From an uncultured Cyclobacteriaceae bacterium (lineage in GTDB: Bacteria; Bacteroidota; Bacteroidia; Cytophagales; Cyclobacteriaceae), in contig CAKZRQ010000012.1 in NCBI GenBank assembly GCA_937146645.1, positions 116,777-180,776 on the forward strand: a DNA stretch of 64,000 bases, read 5' to 3'. This document shows, piece by piece, positions 9,173 through 17,697 of the stretch. The position numbers and the translations under genes were made by a program. A model generated the notes under the pieces. It was not told where the DNA came from. It was given only the letters and a program-made list of their open reading frames with translations, and ran no database searches. Within the stretch, counting starts at the first letter, position 1; each line of letters starts with the position of its first letter.

Positions 9173-10699
9173 TTAATGCTTAAAGTGTCTAACTCCTGTC
9201 ATGACCATGCTCATTCCATTGTCATTACAACAATCAATGCTCAATTGATCCTTAATAGATCCTCCTGGCTGAACCACGGCAGTGATTCCAGCTTCACTAG
9301 CGATCTCTACGCAGTCAGGGAATGGGAAGAACGCATCTGATGCCATTACAGCTCCTTTCAAGTCAAAACCAAATTCCCTGGCCTTAATGATGGCCTGACG
9401 AAGTGCATCCACTCTTGAAGTCTGTCCAACGCCAGAAGCGAAAAGCTGAGATTCGTTGCTCAAAACGATGGTATTTGATTTCGTATGCTTACAAACTTTA
9501 GCAGCAAACACAAGAGCATTCATTTCTGATTCTGTGGGCGCGGCAGTAGTCACTAACTTGAAATCTTCTTTGCTCTCCGTGGTCAAATCTTTGTCCTGCT
9601 CGATCACTCCGTTCAAAAGAGTCTTGATCATTTTGGTGCCAGGCAGATTCATTTTTTGCTTCAGCAAAATTCGATTTTTCTTTCCTTTCAATACCTCCAG
9701 AGCATCCTCTGTGAAATCAGGAGCAATCAAAACCTCAAAGAACAAAGAATGCATTTCTTCAGCAGCGGCTTTATCCACAGTTTGGTTGGTGACCAAAACT
9801 CCTCCAAAAGCAGAAACGGTATCAGCAGCAAAGGCTTTTAAGTAAGCCTCTTTCACAGAATCAGCTGTTGCGCATCCACAAGCATTCGTGTGCTTTAGAA
9901 TGGCAAAGGCAGTTTCACCATCGAATTCAGCGATTAGATTAACAGCCGCGTCAATATCTACCAGATTATTATAAGAAAGCTCTTTTCCATTCAGCTGATC
10001 AAAAAGATTTTCGAGATCTCCATAGAAATGAGCTGCCTGATGAGGGTTTTCACCATATCGCAGGCTCTTTGCTTTGCTTTCCGAAACTTTCAGTGCAGGA
10101 ATCTCTTCCGTCTGATTGAAGTAATTGAAAATATGGGTATCGTAGTTTGAAGACACCTGGAATGAGTGCGCTGCAAAGTACTTTCGATCCGCTAGTGTGG
10201 TCTCACCATTTTGCTCAGTAAGCTTTGCCTCAAGCTCCCCATACTGGTCTTTGGAAGCAATGATGGTAACATCTTTAAAATTTTTGGCGGCAGCACGAAT
10301 AAGAGAAATACCTCCAATATCGATCTTCTCAATGATATCAGCCTCGGATGCACCGGAAGCAACCGTCTCCTCAAATGGATACAGGTCCACGATTACCAGG
10401 TCAATGGCTGGAATATCATATTCAACCGCCTGGGAAACGTCCCCTTCATTTTCTCTTCTGTACAAAATCCCACCAAATACCTTAGGATGAAGCGTCTTTA
10501 CCCGACCACCGAAAATCGAAGGATAGCTCGTAAGCTCTTCCACGGGTATCACTTCTACTCCTTGCTCTTCAATGAACTTCTGAGTTCCTCCGGTAGAATA
10601 GATCTTTACACCATGCTTTTTAAGCAAAGCAATGATGGGTTCCAGATTGTCCTTATAGAAGACAGAAATTAAGGCTGATTGGATTTTTTTATTGGCCAT
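9173..10699 (-). CDS. purH: Bifunctional AICAR transformylase / IMP cyclohydrolase
   Basis: Catalyses the last two steps of de novo IMP synthesis. The start is the ATG at 10699 (MANKKIQSALISV); a longer frame to 10726 has no better support. The N-terminal MGS-like cyclohydrolase domain shows STGGTQKFIEEQG and SYPSIFGGRVKTLHPKVFGG. The transformylase half has SLRYGENPHQ and KHTNACGCA, and the protein ends in GVRHFKH as expected. At 508 residues it is full length. It is monocistronic by its own terminator and promoter. Confidence 0.97.
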   Translation of the reverse strand: MANKKIQSALISVFYKDNLEPIIALLKKHGVKIYSTGGTQKFIEEQGVEVIPVEELTSYPSIFGGRVKTLHPKVFGGILYRRENEGDVSQAVEYDIPAIDLVIVDLYPFEETVASGASEADIIEKIDIGGISLIRAAAKNFKDVTIIASKDQYGELEAKLTEQNGETTLADRKYFAAHSFQVSSNYDTHIFNYFNQTEEIPALKVSESKAKSLRYGENPHQAAHFYGDLENLFDQLNGKELSYNNLVDIDAAVNLIAEFDGETAFAILKHTNACGCATADSVKEAYLKAFAADTVSAFGGVLVTNQTVDKAAAEEMHSLFFEVLIAPDFTEDALEVLKGKKNRILLKQKMNLPGTKMIKTLLNGVIEQDKDLTTESKEDFKLVTTAAPTESEMNALVFAAKVCKHTKSNTIVLSNESQLFASGVGQTSRVDALRQAIIKAREFGFDLKGAVMASDAFFPFPDCVEIASEAGITAVVQPGGSIKDQLSIDCCNDNGMSMVMTGVRHFKH

Positions 10700-10733
10700 T
10701 TGATGAATGGTGAGGTTGAATTTCAATAAGTGG

Positions 10734-10741
10734 CAAAGGTA
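10734..10741 (-). promoter_or_regulatory. Candidate Bacteroidota -7 element upstream of purH
   Basis: On the minus strand the bases read TACCTTTG, a perfect match to the Bacteroidota -7 consensus TAnnTTTG, 35 bp before the purH ATG. A clear TTTG -33 box is not present at ideal spacing; a TTTT lies a little closer. Position and consensus are the only evidence. Confidence 0.45.
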
Positions 10742-10823
10742 TGAATTGAGAGCGTAAAATGAAGAATGTGGAATCTAAAATTCAGTCGATTCTGAGAAGA
10801 GATTCTAGAGCGATGAGACCGTC

Positions 10824-12044
10824 TTATTTATTTGCCGTTTTGTAGATCGCATCGAGCAAGCTCCCGCTTTCCTTGGTGTCGTTACCCAGCTCCCAAAACA
10901 TAATTCCTCCCAACCCTTTTTCCATGGTGTATTGAGTCTTCAAGGCCACAGAAACCGTGTCATCATACGAGACAAAAAGACTGTCATCAGCATTGTAGAG
11001 ATAGGGAGCTTGTGCATTTTCGTCCCAAAATCTCTCAAACTTGCTGTCCTGCTCATAATCAGCTCGGATGCGATGATATGCCATCCAACCGATGTGCATC
11101 CGCTCGCTCAATTGGAATAGGCCATTATTCTCTGGTGGGACTCCACCCCAAACTCGACCATAAAAGGCGCTACCGATCACAATTTGATTTGGATCCACAC
11201 CTCTTTCAATGAGAAAATCCACGATTTTCTCCGCGGATCGAGGGTCTGAATCCTGAATTCCACCTGCCTGAAAAAGAGAATCCATATTTGACTGAAAAGG
11301 CGTGCCCTGATAATCCACACTTTTCATCAGGCCAAGTGGAGTGTGATGCCCCGTGTAAATGGAATTTCCAGAAACCTGATCGTAGGTCATCACATTTGTA
11401 AAGTCAGCGTATTTCATAACCTCGTCCATCTCCACAAAGTCAAAATACCTTTTCCAGCCAGCCGAAGCGAAAGTCAGAACTTTAGGTTGATCGAAGCTAT
11501 CCAGCATCTCTCGCAATCCTTTCATCAGTGCAGTGAAATTTCCCTTATCCTCAGGTCTTGCCATAGTCCCGGCACCAGATATTCCCGGATACTCCCAGTC
11601 CATATCCATTCCATCCAGACTATATTTTTCTATAAAATCCCTTGCACTGGCGATAAACTTGCTGCGGCTTTCCTCGGTGAGAGCCATATCAGAAAAGCCA
11701 TCGGCACCCCATCCACCACAGGCGATCATCACCTTCAGGTCTGGGTTTCTATCTTTTTGCGCTACCAAAGCTTCAAGCTTCGGCCCAAAGTTTTCAGGAT
11801 TTCTAAATTTCATTTCTCCATCGATCACCTTGGTGAAGGAGAAGATGATATGCGTAAGTTTTTCCACCGGGATTTCCGCTGGCTCAAAATTCCTTTCCGG
11901 AACATAATAGGCCATGATGACCGGGTCAGGATTAGCATATTGCTTTTCTTGGGTTGGTTCTTTGGTTTCTTGGGAAGGGGAGGAGCAACTGAGAACTAAA
12001 AGTGCAAAAAGGAGTAGGTAAATTGGTCTGGATCCAAAAGTCAT
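10824..12044 (-). CDS. Glycoside hydrolase family 18 (chitinase-like) lipoprotein
   Basis: The start at 12044 opens a lipoprotein signal (LLFALLVLSCSS). The GH18 active-site motif is intact as DGMDMDWE at 144-151, with Glu151 as the acid and Asp149 as its partner. The SAGGWG-type strand appears as IACGGWG near 108-113, and YDQVSGN and GIMFWELGND mark the late barrel strands. It probably cleaves chitin or related N-acetylglucosamine polymers, or peptidoglycan-like substrates, at the cell surface. With GH20 at 28 kb it could form a chitin-oligomer pathway, though the two genes are not linked. Confidence 0.9.
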   Translation of the reverse strand: MTFGSRPIYLLLFALLVLSCSSPSQETKEPTQEKQYANPDPVIMAYYVPERNFEPAEIPVEKLTHIIFSFTKVIDGEMKFRNPENFGPKLEALVAQKDRNPDLKVMIACGGWGADGFSDMALTEESRSKFIASARDFIEKYSLDGMDMDWEYPGISGAGTMARPEDKGNFTALMKGLREMLDSFDQPKVLTFASAGWKRYFDFVEMDEVMKYADFTNVMTYDQVSGNSIYTGHHTPLGLMKSVDYQGTPFQSNMDSLFQAGGIQDSDPRSAEKIVDFLIERGVDPNQIVIGSAFYGRVWGGVPPENNGLFQLSERMHIGWMAYHRIRADYEQDSKFERFWDENAQAPYLYNADDSLFVSYDDTVSVALKTQYTMEKGLGGIMFWELGNDTKESGSLLDAIYKTANK

Positions 12045-12157
12045 AGCTTCAAACTTTATCAATAATTTTAATTAAGTATTAATTACTTGAGAAAAATTAT
12101 TAATTACAATTGAAGATGTAATGTTTTGATAAGTGGAAGCAGGAAACTGGTTTTGGC

Positions 12158-12742
12158 TTAAGCCATTTCTCTTTCGATCATCTCAAGGGTCTCATTCACG
12201 AAACCGGACTTTCCATTGACATACGCACCTCGATCATTTGAATATCGTGTGATGAGTTTGAGTTTTAGCTCCTCATATTCTTTCGCTCTCTGCGGATTGC
12301 TATTTAAATAATCACGAAAAGCCACTTGTCTCCACATGTAGTTATTGGCGGGGCACATGTGGATATGAAAAACCTGTTCCTTCACTCCATCTAATCGATA
12401 CCCTTTCCCAAAGGAAGAATAAGCATCTATTCCTTCTCTTTCCGGCACCACAAAATGTGCGTATCCTATCTTCTCAAACTGAGAAATGAGCTCTTCATCA
12501 AACAGACATTCTCTGGGAATTTCAATGATCAAATCGATGTAAGGTTTCGACTTGATAGCGGGAATGGAAGTGCTGCCGAAGTGCTCTATCTTTAACAGAT
12601 AGGAATTATCAACATGATCCAGAATTAGCTGCTTTTCCTTTTCGAAGATGGCTTGCCAATCAGGATTATGATTGACTAGTTCGATCGGAAATAATCTATT
12701 CCAATCCTCTCGGGTAAGGTCATTAAGCGTCTTTTCAGCCAT
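12158..12742 (-). CDS. GrpB-family nucleotidyltransferase-like protein
   Basis: The protein has the UPF0157/GrpB core: the nucleotidyltransferase-fold segment IEHFGSTSIPAIKSKPYIDLIIEI near residues 55-80, the FHIHMCP motif in the middle, and FRDYLNSNPQRAKEYEELK towards the C-terminus. Members are relatives of polymerase beta-type transferases with uncertain substrates. It begins 3 bp after the stop of the VOC gene, so the two form an operon. Confidence 0.85.
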   Translation of the reverse strand: MAEKTLNDLTREDWNRLFPIELVNHNPDWQAIFEKEKQLILDHVDNSYLLKIEHFGSTSIPAIKSKPYIDLIIEIPRECLFDEELISQFEKIGYAHFVVPEREGIDAYSSFGKGYRLDGVKEQVFHIHMCPANNYMWRQVAFRDYLNSNPQRAKEYEELKLKLITRYSNDRGAYVNGKSGFVNETLEMIEREMA

Positions 12743-12745
12743 ATT

Positions 12746-13138
12746 CTAGTTCTTGATCGGTGTGCAAACTTCGATCAGACATCCATTGAGATCACGAAGG
12801 TATCCCACTTTTTGACCCCATGGCTTTTCCTCTACAGCAGAGTATAAAGTGGCTCCATGGTCAAGAGCTCGCTGGAAATCTTTTTCGATAGTTTCGGTGG
12901 TCAAAGCCAATTCTATTCCAAAAGGTTTCTTATTTAAACTCATCTCCTGAAAACCCTTTTTAAAATTCGATTTCCCAAGTTCTATGGATCCAAATGCAAT
13001 AGTGGTTCCTCCAGAAATCAATTCACCATAGTCCTTTTCAGGAGTAATAAACTTCTGCTCGAATCCAAATGCTTTGGTATAGAAACTGAGAGTAGATTCA
13101 ACGTCTGGAACGTAGAGAATGGTATAGGCGTAAAGCAT
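12746..13138 (-). CDS. VOC-superfamily (glyoxalase-like) protein
   Basis: A single vicinal-oxygen-chelate module of 130 residues with the usual paired beta-alpha-beta-beta-beta pattern: YTILYVPDVESTLSFYTKAFGF at the start and WGQKVGYLRDLNGCLIEVCTP at the end, where the Glu of LIEVCTP is the expected metal ligand. Similar proteins are isomerases, dioxygenases or antibiotic-binding proteins; the substrate cannot be read here. First gene of a two-gene unit with the GrpB-family gene. Confidence 0.85.
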   Translation of the reverse strand: MLYAYTILYVPDVESTLSFYTKAFGFEQKFITPEKDYGELISGGTTIAFGSIELGKSNFKKGFQEMSLNKKPFGIELALTTETIEKDFQRALDHGATLYSAVEEKPWGQKVGYLRDLNGCLIEVCTPIKN

Positions 13139-13201
13139 TATTGAAGAGGGTAATTATGGGAAGATAGGGGGATTTTTGAACTCAGTACCTTACTGCTGCG
13201 G

Positions 13202-13300
13202 TGTGAACTCTCAATTTTTGGATTAAGGCTAAGAATTGGGCTAAAACGTCGTAAAATGGTATGGTGGGTAGGTTAGGTTTTTAGCCTATGTTGTGCTTTG
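13202..13300 (-). repeat. attC-like site following cassette gene at 13303
   Basis: Reading the minus strand, the site starts with CAAAGCACAAC (13290-13300) directly after the stop of the small gene. It then has GGCTAAAAAC (13277-13286) able to pair with GTTTTAGCC (13239-13247), and ends at GTTCACA (13202-13208). The order CAAC core, inner stem, inner stem, GTT core is the R''-L''-L'-R' layout of integron attC sites. The outer core GCACAAC pairs imperfectly with GTTGCGC at the start of the same gene (13790-13796). The outer end is the weakest part of the call. Confidence 0.4.
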
Positions 13301-13302
13301 TC

Positions 13303-13776
13303 TTAAATTCCTTTTCCAAACAACTTACCAATTATTCCAGATAAAATCCCTCTTCGTTCCTTTATCTCGGAATCGCCTTCGGTTTCATGGGAAATTCCAA
13401 TTGCGACATAAACACATTTTTCAAAATCAAGTTTTTTGTCTTGCAAAACAGACAAGTCTGTTACATAAGAAATACCAATAGGTAAATTCGAAGCATTAGT
13501 TTGAATCGCGGTCTCAACCCACCTTGCAGCAACAACTACATGAGTCACATTGACTTCATGGTTATCTTTTATCCATTTTATTTCATTACTCAATTCCCCG
13601 AGCCAATAATCTGGCCTATCATTTCCAGGGATTTCCCTGAGTAATTTTATTTCAAAAGGTGTTTGCTCGTAAAGTTCATTGGGAGCGTAATCGACGTCTG
13701 TCACCTTCAGTTTCATTTCCTTTTCAATTAATAACGTTCGGTAGCCAAAGCTGTGATTTGCTTTTAATTTGTACAT
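13303..13776 (-). CDS. Small protein of unknown function in an integron-like cassette
   Basis: I do not recognise this 157-residue soluble protein. The start is the ATG at 13776 (MYKLKANHSFGYRTLL). It has no signal peptide or membrane segment. A mixed alpha/beta composition, a THVVVAARWVETA strand-helix segment in the middle and a C-terminal IIGKLFGKGI helix are the only visible landmarks. The gene sits between inverted cores CAAAGCACAAC (after the stop) and GTTGCGCCTTG (before the start), 9 of 11 matching as inverted repeats, as expected for a single integron cassette. An accessory stress, defence or immunity role would be guesswork. Confidence 0.65.
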   Translation of the reverse strand: MYKLKANHSFGYRTLLIEKEMKLKVTDVDYAPNELYEQTPFEIKLLREIPGNDRPDYWLGELSNEIKWIKDNHEVNVTHVVVAARWVETAIQTNASNLPIGISYVTDLSVLQDKKLDFEKCVYVAIGISHETEGDSEIKERRGILSGIIGKLFGKGI

Positions 13777-13785
13777 TTTCAAAAG

Positions 13786-13864
13786 CAAGGCGCAACCCTA
13801 TGGGGTAGAAGCAGAGAAGCTTTTGTACCCTAGCAGCAGCATTGCGTATAGCTATTGTTGTAAG
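13786..13864 (-). repeat. attC-like site between two cassette genes
   Basis: On the minus strand the site runs from CTTACAAC (13857-13864) to GTTGCGCCTTG (13786-13796). Between them the DNA can fold as an imperfect hairpin: CGCAA with TTGCG, TAGGGTA with TACCCcaTA, and AAGC with GCTT at the tip. The CTTACAAC core lies inside the last codons of the upstream gene. It matches, as an inverted repeat, the GTTGTAAG that begins that gene's cassette at 14351-14358. Confidence 0.5.
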
Positions 13865-14319
13865 ACATCTTTTGGTCTTAAATAATAATAGAATTCGAGT
13901 TCTGTTGCTTTTCTCATCATTTCAGAATTTTCTAAAACAATAGTTACCAAACCAAAATATTTATCTCCGATCCCATTAGTGGTAAATTCAATTTGAGTTT
14001 TATGATTCTCCACTGGTAATTCTAAGCATTCAAGTTCAGTACTTTTAGAAACCTTGAATGTGTCATTTTCACCGATAGGGCAGTATATAAATGAACTGAT
14101 AATTTGCCAATCTCTATTCTTCGATTCTATTTCTGCTATTACTTTCTCTCCTGTAATTAAAGTATCTGGAAAATTGTGAATTAAGTCAACCTGATCATCA
14201 GATAAGCGCAGGATAGTTTCACTTGGCTTCATTTGGGCTGAAGATTCATTTTTATGATTCTTCTTGAAAGTGCATGAACTAATTATTAATACAGAAAGGA
14301 TTAAAAAAGGGTATTTCAT
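13852..14319 (-). CDS. Small lipoprotein of unknown function in an integron-like cassette
   Basis: A 155-residue protein with a lipoprotein signal (MKYPFLILSVLIISSC, then TFKKN). The mature part is beta-rich and ends in a YYYLRPKDVLQQ tail; the final LQQ codons are contributed by the CAAC core of the attC-like site, the read-through seen in many integron cassette genes. No family was recognised. It is A+T-rich compared with the neighbouring hydrolases. It precedes the 13303 gene on the same strand and both probably depend on outside transcription. Confidence 0.65.
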   Translation of the reverse strand: MKYPFLILSVLIISSCTFKKNHKNESSAQMKPSETILRLSDDQVDLIHNFPDTLITGEKVIAEIESKNRDWQIISSFIYCPIGENDTFKVSKSTELECLELPVENHKTQIEFTTNGIGDKYFGLVTIVLENSEMMRKATELEFYYYLRPKDVLQQ

Positions 14320-14345
14320 TTATAAGACTCTTCGTTTTCAAATTG

Positions 14346-14378
14346 AATGGCTTACAACTTTTATTTATACTCCACTCA
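14346..14378 (-). repeat. Cassette boundary element, copy 1
   Basis: The plus strand reads AATGGCTTACAACTTT, then a TATA and CCACTCA. Copy 2 at 24819-24846 has AATGCATTACAACTTT, TATA and CACTCA at nearly the same spacing. Both sit immediately before the start of a small cassette-like gene. The TTACAAC core is the 5' cassette junction in the integron interpretation. Confidence 0.5.
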
Positions 14379-14409
14379 GTGGCGTTTATATTTCATATAA
14401 ATGATCAAA

Positions 14410-14450
14410 AGTTCCTATTAGCCCTTCATATCGGCAGGCTAATGGGAACT
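14410..14450 (-). terminator. Rho-independent terminator of the alpha/beta hydrolase operon
   Basis: A 14-bp stem with a single G-T-type mismatch (minus strand AGTTCCCATTAGCC with GGCTAATAGGAACT) is followed by TTTTGAT. It lies about 40 bp after the stop of the hydrolase gene at 14492. Confidence 0.7.
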
Positions 14451-14491
14451 CCATTAAGTTCGCTTAAAAATTTAATTGATCCTAAAAGTGC

Positions 14492-15382
14492 TTAATCTTC
14501 TGAGCTGAGATTATTCTGTTTTCCCTGAAGCATTTCGAAGAACTCGGCCAGATATTCTTCCTCATAATCATAGATCCCCATGATGTGCTTGCTTTCTATG
14601 GGCCAGTACTTGGTATTTTCTTTATTGGCAGCCTGAAAAAGCTTTTCTCCAAGGTAGTAGGGGACCTGATCATCAGTTTTACTATGGATGATGGTCGTGG
14701 GAATGGTGAGACTCTTTATGCTTTTCTCGGCGGGGAAATCATCATTCATGATCAGAGGAATGATCCACTTAAAGTTCTCCAGGTTTAATGCTCCAGCATA
14801 GACCTTTCCTATGTCTGGAAAGGAACTGAAGGTTCCTTCAAGAATCAGCCCATCGACCGAATCCTGTCTTTCGCTGGCAATCATGGTGGCGAAGGCCCCA
14901 CCTAAGGATTGACCCCAGATGATCAGAGGCTTAGCGCTAATGTCTTGGTATTTCAGAAACTCATCGAAAACAAATAAGGCATCCTCTTGAATGACCAGGG
15001 AGTTATCTGCTTCCCCATTCGACATTCCAAAATCTCTCCTTTCATAGCAAAAGACTTGAAATCCTTGCTCGAGAAGGGGCTTATAAGACTTTTGGATAGA
15101 AGACATCAGGTGCATTCCCTTGCCTGAAAAATGAAAGATGGTTGCGATAGCCTCTGTGGAGTCTGGTTTAAAAAGAACCCCATGAAGTGTGACACTGTCC
15201 TCGACCTGGAAAGTGAATTCTTCGAAATTTAAGTCAGACTCAAATTTCGAATATTCACTTCCATTGGTCTTGTATAATAGTTGGTCGGAATATCTGGTCA
15301 GCCTCAAAACCACGATCACCAAAAGAACAATGGAAAGGGTGATGGTAGTCGTGAACTGAAGTATTTGTAATGCTTTTCTCAT
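14492..15382 (-). CDS. Alpha/beta hydrolase, membrane-anchored
   Basis: The N-terminus is a signal anchor (hydrophobic about residues 8-28). A serine-hydrolase fold follows, with the nucleophile elbow GQSLGG near residue 155, the acid in HSKTDDQVPY near 235, and a likely catalytic His in SKHIMG near the C-terminus. The CYERRDFGMS strand resembles the bacterial fold close to acyl-peptide and S9-like hydrolases of the FrsA/YqiA kind. The substrate is unknown. It lies 33 bp after the larger hydrolase gene and probably shares its transcript, ending at the hairpin terminator. Confidence 0.85.
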   Translation of the reverse strand: MRKALQILQFTTTITLSIVLLVIVVLRLTRYSDQLLYKTNGSEYSKFESDLNFEEFTFQVEDSVTLHGVLFKPDSTEAIATIFHFSGKGMHLMSSIQKSYKPLLEQGFQVFCYERRDFGMSNGEADNSLVIQEDALFVFDEFLKYQDISAKPLIIWGQSLGGAFATMIASERQDSVDGLILEGTFSSFPDIGKVYAGALNLENFKWIIPLIMNDDFPAEKSIKSLTIPTTIIHSKTDDQVPYYLGEKLFQAANKENTKYWPIESKHIMGIYDYEEEYLAEFFEMLQGKQNNLSSED

Positions 15383-15415
15383 GGTGTTTGGGATTGGGAT
15401 TAAGGAATCAGCGTA

Positions 15416-16813
15416 TCATTCTGTGGAAAGGTCATTTTCTATTTCTTTGGCCTGAGCCAAATCGAAAGGATATTCCTCGTCATAATTCGCGATGTATTCC
15501 TTAATGGAGGATAAGCCTGTCTTAGTTTCTATTTTTTCTGCTCTCGCAATCACAGCTATCCAATAGTTAAAATAGGGGGCAAGCTCGTTTTTCTTTTCCT
15601 TCCATTCCAGGGCAAAACGAATGGCATCAAGCGGTTGATTCATCTTGCTATAAAGAAGCTGGATGGTTCTCTTGAAATAGAATGGGTGACTTACGGTGGA
15701 TTCATTTATTTCCAGATAGCGCTTCCAGTAAGCCAATGCCTTGTCATAGTTTTTAATGTATTCGTAGGACTGGGCATAGGATGAATAGAAATCCTCAGAT
15801 TTCCCGAGATGCTCGATTTCAAATTTTTCTAAGGACTCAAGCTCTTCTGTGGTTTGCGCCATTCCATCCATAAATCCGATGTCGCTCTGCTTGATTTCAT
15901 AGTCAATGCCATAAAGTTGGTTTAGTTTTCTAGCATGATTTTCTATGAATTCATAGGCACTGACACCCTTTGCCATCAGCTCATCCATTAGCTCGTAATT
16001 TTCGGCATTGTATCGCTTGTATTTAGAGAAGACATGAACCAGACCATCACCCAATCCTAAGGCTGCTATTCCATCGTGATCAGCATCATAGATTTTGTGC
16101 TGAGTAATTATCCCTTCATTTGAATTGGTCTTAAATAGGCTGTCTAAAGCTAATCCAGATTCTAACCTATCTAGTGGGTCTCTTTGGCCGGAGGCCACAA
16201 AATAAAACAAGGTTTCATCCCTTGACTGCTTTAGAAACTCGGAGTATTTATTTTTTTGGCTTCCAAAAAGATTTTGACTCAATGCCACAAAACCTCCAAA
16301 AGGCTGGTCCTCTTCTATCATTACATGGGTAGAAAAGGTTGCTCCGTTTGAATGGCCGACCAGGGTGTTGAATCCAGAGGTAGAATACCTTGCATCGATC
16401 TGAGGGATTAATTCCTCACTCAGGTAGTGGTAGAAGGCCAATCCGTTCTTATCGAAAGTTCCTTCGCTCCAATCAGTACCTAAATCCTTATCCCTGCTTT
16501 CATGAAAAAGTCCTACTACGATACATTCTGGAATCACGTCAAAATCGGCTAGTTTTTTGACCTCAGTGGTCGTTGGTTCAAACATCCATTCAGCATCCAG
16601 TGTGTAAATCACAGGGTACACTTTTTCCTCTGAGTAACCCTCAGGAAGATAGATTTTGATAGCCTTTTCCTCCTCCATGAATTCCGAGTGGATAGAATCG
16701 AGGATGTATTCAAAAGAATTGGATTCGCTTTTCTGATCCTGAGCTAGTAAGACCGGGCTTGAGAAAAACATTATCCCCACGCAAACCATTCTTATTAAGT
16801 ATATTTCTTTCAT
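15416..16813 (-). CDS. Secreted esterase (IroE/Fes-like alpha/beta hydrolase) with C-terminal TPR-like helices
   Basis: A signal peptide (cleavage near SSPVLLAQD) precedes an esterase-D/ferri-siderophore-esterase-type hydrolase domain with YPVIYTLDAEWMF, the nucleophile GHSNGA and a catalytic His around YDADHDGI. The last 170 residues are helical (SYAQSYEYIKNYDKALAYWKRYL), which looks like tetratricopeptide repeats. Bacteroidota have many such esterase-TPR proteins; siderophore hydrolysis is possible but not shown by context. It is transcribed divergently from the LuxR gene across a perfect palindrome. Confidence 0.85.
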   Translation of the reverse strand: MKEIYLIRMVCVGIMFFSSPVLLAQDQKSESNSFEYILDSIHSEFMEEEKAIKIYLPEGYSEEKVYPVIYTLDAEWMFEPTTTEVKKLADFDVIPECIVVGLFHESRDKDLGTDWSEGTFDKNGLAFYHYLSEELIPQIDARYSTSGFNTLVGHSNGATFSTHVMIEEDQPFGGFVALSQNLFGSQKNKYSEFLKQSRDETLFYFVASGQRDPLDRLESGLALDSLFKTNSNEGIITQHKIYDADHDGIAALGLGDGLVHVFSKYKRYNAENYELMDELMAKGVSAYEFIENHARKLNQLYGIDYEIKQSDIGFMDGMAQTTEELESLEKFEIEHLGKSEDFYSSYAQSYEYIKNYDKALAYWKRYLEINESTVSHPFYFKRTIQLLYSKMNQPLDAIRFALEWKEKKNELAPYFNYWIAVIARAEKIETKTGLSSIKEYIANYDEEYPFDLAQAKEIENDLSTE

Positions 16814-16867
16814 CTTCCCTTAATTCTAATGACATCCTAAAATTCGGAAGCAGGAAGAAATGAAAGG

Positions 16868-16883
16868 CTACACTCCAGTGTAG
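16868..16883. promoter_or_regulatory. Perfect palindrome between esterase operon and LuxR gene
   Basis: CTACACT and AGTGTAG flank a 2-bp centre (16 bp in all) in the 107-bp divergent intergenic region, 37 bp before the LuxR-family ATG and 54 bp before the esterase ATG. A dyad in this place is a good candidate operator for the adjacent LuxR-family protein, though it could also be part of an mRNA hairpin. Confidence 0.5.
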
Positions 16884-16920
16884 TTTTAAAAAATTGATTG
16901 TAGATCAGCTAATAAAAGAC

Positions 16921-17679
16921 ATGAGTGATATCAATTCTTTTTTCTCGAATAATAATACGGTTAGGAAATTAACTTCCGAGGATAAAAAGCAAACTGAAAA
17001 CTACTTGAAAGTGGTGGAGGCTTTCTCCAGGACTTCAAATCAGAGTATTTATGTCATTGATTATGAAAAGAAAGGATTCGAATATGTATCGAATAACCCC
17101 TTATTTCTAAATGGACATTCCCCAGAGGAAGTCTTGGAAATGGGGTATGAATTTTATTTCAAATATGTTCCGGAGGATGACTTAAACCTTCTTCTCAAAA
17201 TCAATGAAATCGGCTTTGCATTTTATGACAGAGTTCCCCAGGAAGATCGAAACTTATATTCCATTGCCTACGACTTTCATTTGAGAACCAATGAAGGCAA
17301 AAACATTTTGATTAATCAGGTCCTAACTCCAATGTTTTTGACGGAAAAAGGAAAGTTGTGGAAGGCACTTTGTATGGTGTCGCTCTCAACGAATCAGGGT
17401 TCAGGAAATATCATTGTGAGGAAAAATGGTCACAATGAGATGTTCGAGTATGATTTAAAGAATGACTGTTGGAGGAATCTTGACCAAATTGAACTATCGG
17501 AGCGGGAGAAGGAAATTCTGCAGTTTTCACTTCGCGGATACAGCATTGGTGATATTGGCGAGAAAGTCTTTATCTCTCCCGATACTGTAAAATTTCATAG
17601 AAGGAAAATCTACGAGAAGCTTGAAGTAAATAATATCAGTGAAGCCATACTCATGGCAAATAACTTACAGTTGATCTGA
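16921..17679 (+). CDS. LuxR-family transcriptional regulator with PAS-like sensor
   Basis: I prefer the ATG at 16921 (MSDINSFFS) to an in-frame TTG at 16894. The first 190 residues look like a PAS-fold sensor (SIYVIDYEKKGFEYVSNN, then GHSPEEVLEMG). The C-terminus is a complete LuxR helix-turn-helix: LSEREKEILQF, GYSIGDIGEKVFISPDTVK, and FHRRKIYEKL. There is no response-regulator receiver or autoinducer-binding domain. It is one of the few plus-strand genes, so the divergent esterase/hydrolase operon is the likely target. Confidence 0.9.
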   Translation: MSDINSFFSNNNTVRKLTSEDKKQTENYLKVVEAFSRTSNQSIYVIDYEKKGFEYVSNNPLFLNGHSPEEVLEMGYEFYFKYVPEDDLNLLLKINEIGFAFYDRVPQEDRNLYSIAYDFHLRTNEGKNILINQVLTPMFLTEKGKLWKALCMVSLSTNQGSGNIIVRKNGHNEMFEYDLKNDCWRNLDQIELSEREKEILQFSLRGYSIGDIGEKVFISPDTVKFHRRKIYEKLEVNNISEAILMANNLQLI

Positions 17680-17697
17680 GTTATTTGCCTGGCTGAT

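Noticed and set aside
9456..9845. Plus-strand frames opposite purH and other conserved genes
   Set aside because: They lie within well-identified minus-strand genes, have no family-like features and are shadows. The same holds for frames opposite GH18 (11343-11999), GH3 and the sulfatases.
13800..13845. Ordinary transcription terminator between the two cassette genes
   Set aside because: The hairpin has internal mismatches and no T run on either strand; the flanking CAAC/GTTG cores fit an attC-like site better.
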